A stretch of 64,000 nt of DNA from Siniperca chuatsi (Eukaryota; Chordata; Actinopteri; Centrarchiformes; Sinipercidae), in NCBI RefSeq assembly GCF_020085105.1, contig NC_058056.1:14303929-14367928 (forward strand). The letters run 5' to 3'. Position numbers and translations under genes: made by a program. This document shows positions 36,902-48,900 of this stretch, in pieces (position 1 is the first letter of the stretch; each line of letters starts with the position of its first letter). A model generated the notes under the pieces. That model saw only the letters and a list, made by a program, of their open reading frames with translations, ran no database searches and was not told the origin of the DNA.

Positions 36902-39900
36902 TCACATGGGGTAGAACTGTGAGGCAGCCTCAGATGACTGGATCTCCACCTGAGCCATCTTGAACTGGGTGCACTGCAGCCATTTGCGCAGAGCAAATGG
37001 AGGGGCTCCGGATGTTGGGCCCTGCAGACTCTGGTGGTTCACCCGGTTCTGGATGGCCTGGAGACGCAACTGCAGCCCCGCAGACAGATGCTGATGAAGC
37101 AAGGAAGGAAAGATGACAACGTTTTAGTTTGAAATCATCTGTATCATCTGAGTCCATAGTTACTTGCATATTATTAATCTGTATCAATAATAGCGCAAAG
37201 TTTTTTAAAAGCCTTACCTTGAGGTTTGATTGAATCATAGGTAGCCACATAGGAATTAGCTAAAGGAAAGAATGAGGATGGATAAGTATTAGGCTATGTG
37301 TTAAGGCCATACTATATTAACCATGTAGAAAAATACTAGAGTTGTAGCAAACCTTGACAAAGATGGTTGAGTTGCACTCCTGCAGGGCTTCCATCAGACT
37401 AATGACATGAAGACACACCATCTCTACCATCTAGGGGAAAAAATATCAATCACAACTGTTATTTTCTCTAAAATAGTTACAGTTTCCTCATCATATATAA
37501 AACAGGAATTAATCCAAAAGTTTAAACTAAAATCCTCTCTTCATACAAGCACACCACACTTCCAGGCCCCCTATTCCTTCCTTAACTAGCTTAAATAGAT
37601 CCCCAGTGGAAAAGGATAAGGCAGAGCACTCACCACTTTATTGTGGGCCATGAGCTGCAGGATGCTGGGTGTAACCCGACTCCAGAACTCCAGGCCAGTG
37701 AGGATGGCGCTGGAGGAAAACTCTGTCTGGTTCTGGTTCAGCAGGGACGGAGCAGCGGCTGCCTGCTCGCAGTAGATGGTCCACAGCTGGGCAAACATGA
37801 AGGCGTGGAACAGAGAGCACATATGCAGCACTGACGTCTGGGGACAGAGATCAAGACCAAAACAGAAAAGGTGGTTATAGATCATATTAACAGAACCTGG
37901 GTGGGGTCATTTGAAGAGATTTGTTTCTGCCAGACCTTTGACTGTTCTGGGAAACCAATGAGGATGACTATAAGATGATCTGCGATGTGGGAGCCAGCAT
38001 CTAGAGGGATGGGCATACAGGAGGTGGAGCCCTGGTGCAGGGCACAGTGTGTCAGGGAGCCCAAAAGTAGCCAGGACAGCTGACGAATGTGGGACACACA
38101 CTCGATGAATTCTTTTGGCCTGCGGGGAAAAAAACCCCATTGAAATTCAGTTTTACAAATCAGCCCACAATTTGTTCCATACAATTATATTCCCATGTTT
38201 AGGATTATACTCAATATTTCACCATCAGCTGATCTTGCTAGTATTTGTGTAGGTTCACCCAAGTTGCATAAAACATATTTTCTCACTTATCTCTAGTGAG
38301 ATCTAGCCATGAAGATTTTGAGATTTCTGCTTGCACACCAAAACACTGTCAGCAGTTGTTTATAGGGGAAAGCTAGATCTGTGATTATCCAGAGCGACTA
38401 TGGGCTATTGATTCTGGAAAGATATGTTGTTATTGTTTTTTTAAGTGCAATTTTTGAATGTTGTAAGTACCACAAAAACAATTACATTCACCTCTATTGC
38501 ATTGGGCTGGAGGCAAGATGTCATGGATTGATTTCTCACAGCCTTGACAAATAAAGGTAGATATTACTAGAAATACATGAATACAGAAAATGTGTTTTTT
38601 TGTAATTTGGGTGAACTAATTCTGAACTCATTGAATCATTACTAAACTCATCTGTCGTTTTGTCATTCTTACCCTTGTTGCATGGTGGATGGTGGATGAT
38701 AAAGCCAGGGAAGATAACGAACTACAGCTTTGTTATCTCTGTGATTGCCTTTGCTGATCTCCATGGCGGCAACTTGTGCCAGGCCCACTTTCAGGTTCCC
38801 CCCGAAAGTGTCCTCATGCAGTGGCTGACAGCAAGCCTTCATATGGCTCTGAATAGCAGATGTGGAGTAAGGAAAACATAAGGCTGAACAATAGGCAAAA
38901 TATGGAGGAAAAAAAACCTCTACACATGATAAGATACTATGCAAGTTGTGGTGCTTACGTGAAGAACAAGACTTACTTTAAGTTTGGTTAGTGTGTGCAT
39001 ATCTGCAATGAAGTCCAGGAGTTCACTTATGTATTGTCTCATGCATTCCATGGCTGCTGTTGTGCACTGCAGGAACAAAAACAGTTTATCCTTTAGGAGG
39101 AATTACAGCGGGGTCTATCTTTATTTCCTGCTGTTTTATGACGCTGATTCTAATAAGATCCAAACACACATCAACTAAAGTCTTACCCCCGGCAGCGTTA
39201 AGATCATGTGCTTTTGGATGATGGTGGATTCTGCTAGCCGTGTACCAATATCTGCACAAACAAACTGAGAAATTTCACAGCAAATTTTTCTAATTGTATC
39301 TGGGATGAAACACTGTGATTTATTTGTTTCTTGTAAACTGAAGTGCATAAAAGATAGTATTTTTACCTGGACCAGCAGTAACAAGTTTGTGTCAGGCAGA
39401 GGAGACTTGAACTTGAGAGCCTGCAGAAGCTCTAACACCACAATGCGGGACATGTAGAACTTATCTCTCTCCTGGATGCGAGGAGATAGAGAGTGGAGTA
39501 AATGTACTGATGCAGCAAGACTGCCTTTTTCTATTATCACTCTCCCTTACTCATGCTGCGAGGAGAGCATAAACTCTGTAGTCTGAATAGAGGGGGAAGG
39601 ACAGGCAGCGAGTGGGGAGGGAGGGGAGGCAGGGAGACAGAGAATAGACAGAGAATAGTGAAGCTGAGGAGTAGATTTAGGCCAGTCCAGATCTCTCCTC
39701 CCAGAGTCCCAGGCAGCTCAGATGAGGCTGTCAGGCTGCCTTCTCCCTCCCTGAGGACAGGCTGCTCTCTTTGTTCATCCCTTCCACACAAAGCCCAGCT
39801 GCCTGTTTACAAACCACACTGTCATCTTCTGGCTTCCACTTTGCCTCTCTCTTTCTCTATGCAGTCATGTTTGCTTATGTTAGGCACAGGCACATGCTCC

Positions 39901-42900
39901 TCCGCTCTTACAGAATGCAGAGCTGCTTCTGACATTTCTCACTGTGTGGCTGGTTCCTGCGCATACCTGTACGCGGCACTCTCGTAATTAAAAGTTAATG
40001 GAGCATGTCCGTTTGGTAAATAGCAAATTATAGGCTGTTCTTAAGCTAGAGGGCCCAGTTGCATTTGGCGTCTAGTGCGGTGCAGCTGTGACAAATGGTG
40101 CATGGTGTGACAAACTTTAGTAAGGCTAGAAAACCTGACGTTGTGTCCTTAAAACCTTATCTCCAAAGCTAACTGAACTGGCTGAAAAATCCTCCCTGTG
40201 CTTCCCAGAAACCTCACCTCTCCATAAAACATCTGCACAGGACAGGTTCCAAAAGCAATTGCTCATAGTGACTCTGGGTTTTGAAAAGCGGATATTATAT
40301 GGTGAGGAATTAAAGAGGGTGTAGAAAATCAATACTGCAGGAGACATAAAGCATGCAGCGTTGACAGTGGTGGAGGACTGAGGATCCATCTGGCCCAACA
40401 GTGCAGACAGCCCTGGCTCCATCTCTGTCTGAGACAACCACTCCGAAACACACCATACATCCTCGGCCCTAGCACACCGACTAATCATGTAAATCAATAC
40501 TGGTTGATTGCCCACTTAATCATCTGTGACACATGGCCACATTTCTGGCTGACTGGAGAGTCAGGGAAGTAAGTGTAGCACCAAAAGAATGATGAGCGAG
40601 ACACTTTAAACACTGCAGATTAGTTTAAAAGGTTTAACTCTTTCAAGACTGCATAAATACTGGATGCCAGCACCTGTTTTATTCCTACATAAGAAACTAT
40701 ATGTGATGTCAACACACTCATGAGTACCTTGTTGAAGGCTTTGTAACACAGTCCACATAGTTCTACGAGGTAGGAGAGACTGAAGATGCCATACTGAACG
40801 ACAAAGCTCAGCAGTTTGGAGAAAGGCTCCAGGAGGCTCTGTAGGATGGAAAAAGAAGAGAAAAAGTTAGATATTAAAGGCCAGAATTTGGACACATCAT
40901 TATGTACAATTTTGCTCTGGACTTACCCGGGTTGCATTTGTAGTTGGGATTTTCAGTAGACAAATGATAATCCTCAAGCTGGAATCCATAGGGCACTAAT
41001 GAGAAACACAGATTGCACGGTAGGTTGCAAAAGTTGAAAATGTTTGTATGGTGCAAAGCCATATTCCTGAACTTGGTGTTTTAAATGTGTCTGCAGTGAT
41101 AAATTGATTAGAGCACACTGATCTGACCTCCAAGGTCAAAAGCATCAGAGTCAAATCAATTACAATTTTAAGACTCTGTCCTATTGAACCCGACAAGGGC
41201 ACTGCTAGATGCTTTTTCCTCCAGCCATAATCACATCAAACCATATCAGACCATGACTAAGTGAACGGAAGAGGCCCCTTATGGATTACTTAAAATCAAG
41301 GCCAGTTACGTCGCCCGGATTGGCGCTACCGGGGCCCCACCCTGGAGCCAGGCCTGGGGTGGGTGCCCGACGGCGAGCGCCTGGTGGCTGGGCCTTTCCC
41401 CACGGGGCCCGGCCGGGCACAGCCCGAAGGAGCGACGTGGGGCCGTCCTCCCGTGGACCCACCACCCGCAGGAGGATCCGTAAGGGGCCGGTGCAGAGAT
41501 CTGGGCGGCAGTCGAAGGCAGGGGCTTCGCGACCAGATCTCCGGACACAGAAACTGGCTCTAGGGACATGGAATGTCACTTCGCTGGGGGAAGGAGCCTG
41601 AGCTTGTGCGGGAGGTTGAGCGTTACCGGCTAGATATAGTCGGCCTCGCCTCCACGCACAGCCTGGGCTCTGGAACCCGTCTCCTCGAGAGGGGCTGGAC
41701 GCTCCATTTCTCTGGCGTTGCCGGGCGGGGAGGCGGCGGGCGGGCTGGTGTGGCCTGCTCATAGCCCCACAGCTCAGCCGTCACGTGTTGGAGTTTACCC
41801 CAGTGAACGAGAGGTCGCGTCCCTCCGCCTCCGGGTGGGGACAGGTCTCTCACTGTTGTGGCGGCCTACGGGCCGAACAGCAGTGCAGAGTACCAGGCCT
41901 TCTTGGAGTCCCTGGGAGGGGTACTAGACAGTGCACCACCCGGGACTCCGTTGTTCTACTGGGGACTTCAACGCCCACGTGGGCAACGACAGTGACACCT
42001 GGAGAGGGGTAATCGGAAGGAACGGCCCCCCTGATCTGAACCCGAGCGGTGTTCAGTTGTTGGACTTCTGTGCTAGTTACAGTTTGTCCATAACTAACAC
42101 CATGTTCAAGCACAAGGGTGTCCATCAGTGCATCGTGGCACCAGGACACCCTAGGCGGAGGTCGATGATCGACTTTGTTGTCGTATCATCTGACCTCGGC
42201 CGCGTGTCTTGGACACTCGGGTGAAGAGAGGGGCGGAGCTGTCAACCGATCACCACCTGGTGGTGAGTTGGATCCTCTGGCGGGGGAGGAAGCCGGACAG
42301 ACTTGGCAGGCCCAAGCGTATCGTGAGGGTCTGCTGGGAACGTCTGGCGGAGCCCTCTGTCAGCAGGGTCTACAACTCACACCTCCGGGAGAGCTTCTCC
42401 CAGATCCCGGGGGAGGTTGGGGACATTGAGTCCGAGTGGACCATGTTTTCCACCTCCATTGTCGATCGGCGGCTCGTAGCTGTGGTCGCAAGGTTTCTGG
42501 TGCCTGTCGCGCGGCAATCCCCGAACACGGTGGTGGACGCCGGAAGTAAGGGATGCCGTCAGGCTGAAGAAGGAGTCCTATCGGGCCTTGTTGGCTCGTG
42601 GGACTCCCGAGGCAGCTGACAGGTACCGGCAGGCTAAGCGTGCTGCAGCCCGTGCGGTCACAGAGGCAAAAACTCAGGACTGGGAGAGGTTCGAGAGGCC
42701 ATGGAGGAGGACTATCGGTCGGCCTCAAAGAAATTCTGGCAAACCGTCCGACGGCTCAGGAGGGGGAAGCAGTGCTTCACCAACACCTTGTACGGTGCGG
42801 GTGGAGAGCTGTTGACCTCGACTGGGGATGTTGTCGGACGGTGGAAGGAATACTTTGAGGATCTCCTCAATCCCGCTGTCACGCGTCTTCCGAAGAGGAA

Positions 42901-45900
42901 GCGGAGGCTGGGGACCGGAGGCGGACTCATCCATCACCCTGGCCGAAGTCACTGAGGTTGTTGGCAAGCTCCTTGGTGGCAAGGCTTCGGGGGTGGATGA
43001 GATCCGTCCTGAGTATCTTAAGTCTCTGGATGTTGTGGGACTGTCTTGGCTGACACGCCTCTGCAACATCGCGTGGCGGTCTGGGACAGTGCCTCTGGAC
43101 TGGCAGACCGGGGTGGTGGTCCCTCTGTATAAGAAGGGGGACCGGAGGGTGTGTTCCAATCACAGAGGGATCACACTTCTCAGCCTCCCCGGTAAGGTCT
43201 ATTCCAGGGTACTGGAGAGGAGAATTGTCCGATAGTCGAACCTCGGATTCAGGAGGAGCAGAGTGGTTTTCGTCCCGGTCGTGGAACACTGGACCAGCTC
43301 TATACTCTCCATCGGGTGCTCGAGGGTTCATGGGAGTTTGCCCAACCAGTCCACATGTGCTTTGTGGATCTGGAGAAGGCATTCGACCGTGTGCCCCGGG
43401 CGCTTTGTGGGGAGTGCTCTGGGAGTATGGGGTCCGGGGCCCTTTGCTAAGGGGCTGTCCGGTCCCTGTATAACCGGAGCAGGAGCTGTGTTCGCATTGC
43501 CGGCAGTAAGTCAGACCTGTTCCCGGTACATGTTGGACTCCGCCAGGGCTGCCCTTTGTCACCGGTTCTGTTCATAATTTATATGGACAGAATTTCTAGG
43601 CGCAGTCAGGGGCGGAGGGTGTCCGGTTTGGGAACCACAGGATCTCATCTCTGCTGTTTGCAGATGATGTCGTTCTGATGGCTTCTTCAAACCGGGACCT
43701 GCAGCATGCACTGGGACGGTTTGCAGCCGAGTGTGAAGCAGCTGGGATGAGAATCAGCTCTTCCAAATCTGAGGCCATGGTTCTTGACCGGAAAAAGGTG
43801 GTTTGCTCTCTTCGCGTGGGTGGGGAGTCCTTGCCCCAAGTGGAGGAGTTTAAGTATCTTGGGGTCTTGTTCACGAGTGAGGGACGGATGGAGCGTGAGA
43901 TTGACAGGCGGATCGGTGCAGCGTCTGCAGTGATGCGGGCGCTGTATCGGACCGTTGTGGTAAAGAAGGAGCTGAGTCGAAAGACAAAGCTCTCGATTTA
44001 TCGGTCAATCTACGCCCCTGCCCTCACCTATGGTCATGAGCTTTGGGTAGTGACCGAAAGGACAAGATCGCGGATACAAGCGGCCGAAATGGGCTTCCTC
44101 CGCCGAGTGGCTGGGCGCTCCCTTAGAGATAGGGTGAGGAGCTCAGTCACACGGGGAGCTCGAGTAGAGCCGCTGCTCCTCCACGTCGAGAGAGGAGCCA
44201 GCTGAGGTGGCTAGGGCATCTGATCCGGATGCCTCCTGGACGCCTCCCTCGGGAGGTGTTCTGGGCATGTCCCACCGGGAGGCGGCCCCGGGGAAGACCC
44301 AGGACACGCTGGAGGGACTATGTCTCTCGGCTGGCCTGGGAACGCCTCGGGATCCCCCCGGAGGAGCTGGAGGAAGTGTCTGGGGCGAAGGAAGTCTGGG
44401 AGTCCCTGCTTAGACTGCTGCCCCCGCGACCCGGCCCCGGATAAGCGGAAGAAGATGGATGGATGGATGGATGGAGACTCTGTCCTATTGAACCCGACAA
44501 GGGCACTGCTAGATGCTTTTTCCTCCAGCCATAATCACATCAAACCATATCAGACCATGACTAAGTGAACGGAAGAGTCGATATCTACCTTAAGAGGAAG
44601 CACAGAGGGCAGTTTTGTGAGGAAGGTCTGGAACTGGTTGCAGATGGTTGCCCACAGGTTGCTAGGAGAGTCCATGGGGAGAGCCTCCATGAAGGTGGCA
44701 ATGTTTTCCAGGCAGTGCAGCATTGTGCCCCCTGCTGGCAGACTCTTCTTGTTGTTCAAGCCCTGGAGGGCACAGAGGCATAAATCATAACAGGGTTATA
44801 TAATGACATTCTATAAGCGAAGATATTTCCATTTAACTGATCATTCAGTCCTGATCAATCACAATGCTCATGATGAGAGCAGGGGATTCAGGACAATGAA
44901 GCACAGATGATTGCTCGAATGAGCTCATGCATCAACAGGTTCTTATCTGTGTCATTTATTTAGCTTAACAGTAACAATAAACTGGCACAGTGGTGCAGAG
45001 TAAGCCAGGTTTTCTTGAATCCCCCGATGATTTGTTGATTTAGACAGGCTTATGCTGAACATGTAGCTGAAGCCACAAAAGCTTTTGCTTTGGCAAGAGC
45101 TCCTCCTGCTGGTTGAATGACTCAACACAATTACATGGAGAAAAATCTCACCTCGAGCAGCATGTTGAGGGCAGCAACAGAACTCAATTCATTAAAATCT
45201 ATCAGGGAAGATGCAAGTGTTCGCAGAAAACTTCCATCTGCAAAAAAAAGGAAGATAGACATAAATCCAGTTATCCAGTGGGAACCTATTAAGTTTGCCT
45301 TATAATTATGGGAAAAATATATACATTCAAATAAATATGTTAGGAAAGCAGTAAATGCATCTACTATAGCTTACAAAATATAAAACTTAGTGCAACAAGG
45401 TCAAAACACACAGACATGAGCAGCTAAGATATGCTGTAAGTCTCTATTGAAATAGTGCAGGTATATTTTAGGGATATTTGAGTTTAGTAGTCAGTGGTAT
45501 GAGCAGACCTTTGATGTTACTCTGAAAGAGTTGGGGCAAGATGCCATTAGGGGCCAGCTGGTGAAACATACAGCGAAGGAACTGCTTGGCTACACCTGCT
45601 ACATTCCCTGGGATCAACGTACTGCAAAACATCACAGGGAGAATGGCTGTGTTGGACAGGCGGTCACACTTCATATCCATTATTAAACTCATCTGTAAGC
45701 ACAGTGAACATCTGAGCACGCTGGTGTGACAGCTTTAATGTCTCATACCTTTCAGCTTGTCCTGAAAAATTGGCACTAGATGCCAACCTGAAAAAAAGTT
45801 AAAGCAGTGGATTAGGGAATGAATTATGCATGAGTTCTAAGGTAAGGTCATTTAATGGTGAAGTGCTGTGTGGATGTAGATTGCTGGAGCAGCTGTACCT

Positions 45901-48900
45901 GCCCACAGACTGCATAATGTCGAGAAGCATCGGAGCGGCCAAATCAGGGCTGAGGTGGATGAACATGGAAAGAACGACCACCGCGAGGCCGAGAGTCTCC
46001 TCGTCGTATTCCTCCAGCACGGCTGCACAGTCCCGACACCTGGGACATCACATAGAAATAAACATTAAAACGTTAAACATTAAGAAGACTTGTTTCAAGA
46101 CAGGTATAGCTGTCGATTGATTCATCCACCTGTCAGACATTGTGGTTGGCTGTTCATCAATGAACTCCTCAGGCGCAGGGACAAACATGCTAACTGTGCT
46201 CGGTGCAGAGAGCAGACTGGTCTTCGTTGGACCTACAAAGGAAATAAAAGAACAGGAGGCTTTTGGTAAGATTCAGTTATTAGATGCTGAATGAGGTCAA
46301 TGAGGAAAAACATGTTAGTTTTGTTTTTTAAAAATATTTTATTTAAGCTCAGCCCTGTGTACAGGGAAGATAGGGATATTAAGGCTACTTGACTATGTTC
46401 CAAGACTGTGTATTTTATGGGGCTTGTCATTATTCATTAGTTTGTCCTGGTTTTAGAGATAAACTAATAGTTACTAAAAGTAACAGAGTTCTTGCTAAGT
46501 CTGTCAAAAAGTAAAAGGCTACTTTTAAGTTACAACTAAATATTTTTGTTTTTGCACATTTGCATGTTTGTTTTTTGCTTACTTATGTTTTTCTTCTTTA
46601 TTGTATTGTATTTGTCCACAGTTTGATTTCAATTACTGGTAATTAAGTGTCGCTTTCCACTTACTTTATTTCTGTTTCTTTTGTTTTCTTACACGTGTTA
46701 CTAAAGTATGGCCACACATTTTCTCAAGGGGTCATTATGGAATATAGAAAAGTCTAAACTGACTGACCCGTCTCCCAGGTGCTGATGTTGTGTGGCGCAC
46801 TGGATTGATGTTCCAGCTGTCTCTTCATTAGCTGGCTCATGGTCAGAGCTCCCAGAGAGCCTCGCTTCACCTGACGATACTGAGCTAAAGGTCAGACACA
46901 GAAAACAACACCTGGGTTGAAGTACCTGCTATGACCGTTTCAGCAATACCAACAAGTGTGTGTGGTTACATGGAAATAGGTAAGACACACATGAGAAGAG
47001 ATGGTCAGTGTAATTTTATTATATCATACGGATGAAATTAAGTATTTAGCTCAGTCTTTTTGAGGAAATACAACATTATGACAATACTTTAGAGTGAAAC
47101 TAATTTGAAAATTAATTTATAAAACATTGTATTTATTTTACTGGCTTTACAATAAGAAGTCAAATAATACTATATGATTTTATTGCATATTTCCAGCTCC
47201 AACATGAAGTTTGCAAAAGGAAAGTATAGAATATGCTTTTTTTGGTTGTCTGCATAGGTAATATATGAGATAGCACAGAAATTGTTTTTTAAAAAAAGGT
47301 AAATTAAGGCCCTCATAATGAAACGACAACAGTCAAATTTATTGACGCTTATAAGGAGACTAAGTAGTAAAGTATTTGGATCCTACTTGATACTGAAGAG
47401 CGGTGGCTTGTTTCAGGCATAGCAGCTTCAAGCGTTGGGGCTGAGGCAGATTCTCGTGGCTTTTCCAATGTAGACAGAACTTTGTGATCTGCAAGGCAAT
47501 ATGGGTGAACAATGGGCGGGGCATTGGCATCAGATTATATGCCGTTTGATGCCAATAAATAAAAACTGCTTAAGATATAGACATTCAGTAGTAATAAGAA
47601 CTACTTTCGCTACCATTAGGAGATAGTTAAAGTTGATTTAGTGCTAATTTAAAAACGGTTTCTTATGTGAAGTTTAGTGTTTTGTTATCCTCACCACCTC
47701 TTCTATTTCTTTTTTAAGTCAAATTATATAGTTTCACAGCTTCTGATGTGCGCTGAAAAACCTTTAATGTGTTAGTATGAAAGGAAAGGAAGAGTGAAAA
47801 CATACATAGAAACACACCACAGGACATCACACAGCTGGAGTGGTTGGTTAAATAAAGATTTGAGGCAGCTTGCACATGTTTCAGAGTGCATTTACTGTAT
47901 ATTCTAAAAACTTGAAGGTGCATACCCATGTGTTGGCAATACTTATCTCCTTTACTACAAATCATGTATCCTTTACATTTATGCTGTCCATTGTAAAATG
48001 CATACTGTGACTTTTAGATTGTTCCTAGCATGTCAGGTTGCCATTGGTTTCCATTTTATTTGTAATATGGTTTGAAAATCTATCAGTAGACTCCATCACA
48101 GTGAACATTAAGCCTGTATTAATTTTTGTCAATGTTACATTGACGTTATGCGGTAATGTAATTAAAGTGCAGATTGATTTGAAAAGTCTGCGCTACATTA
48201 CCTCACAATGATAATGTTACTTTGATAATAATAAAATAATAACAATACAACTTTATTTATATAGCACTACCTTTCACACAAAAATATGCACTACAATGAG
48301 CTTCACAAAAAAGAAAAAATATAGAAACATTAAAACCATAACAGAAAGGATTATTTTCTGAAGCGACAAATCAAAGAGAGATTAAAATAATAATAATAAA
48401 ATTAACAATATATAAATGACAATTCATACTGTGTATGAGGTAAAATATAGTAAAAGTTTCTTGGTAAAACCAGTTTGAAAACTTGAACCAAGTTTTAAAA
48501 CTTGTAAGTGAGGTGCACATTCCCAGATCTACATGGAGACTGTTCCAGAGTCTGGGGGTGTATGAACTAAATGCAGCATCACTGTAGACTCTTTGTCCTG
48601 GACCAAGGAACAGTTGATGTAAGGGAGTCAGCAGAACACAGTGATCTGTTAGGAACATAAACTATCAGGAGGTCACTAATTAATGCTGTAGTGAGACTGT
48701 GAAGTGATCTGTAAGTGATTTAATAGTAAGTTTTCAGAGTCTGCTAATTGATTTTCAAGTTATAGGAAAATGGAAACCAATGGATGCCTGCAACCAAAAG
48801 AAAAAAATTCTAGAACACATCAGCATGGTAAATAGTTAACTGTGACCTAAAGTACAGATGATTTGTAGTAAATGGGCTAACATTTTATTATTGTAGTTTA

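Noticed and set aside
39553-39987. 144-codon plus-strand open frame within UNC79
   Set aside because: It lies in the UNC79 intron 39472-40727, is low complexity in part and has no domain; an antisense gene is not supported.
41286-41762. 158-codon minus-strand open frame at the start of the retroelement
   Set aside because: GC-rich antisense shadow of the element's 5' region; the coherent endonuclease pieces are on the plus strand.
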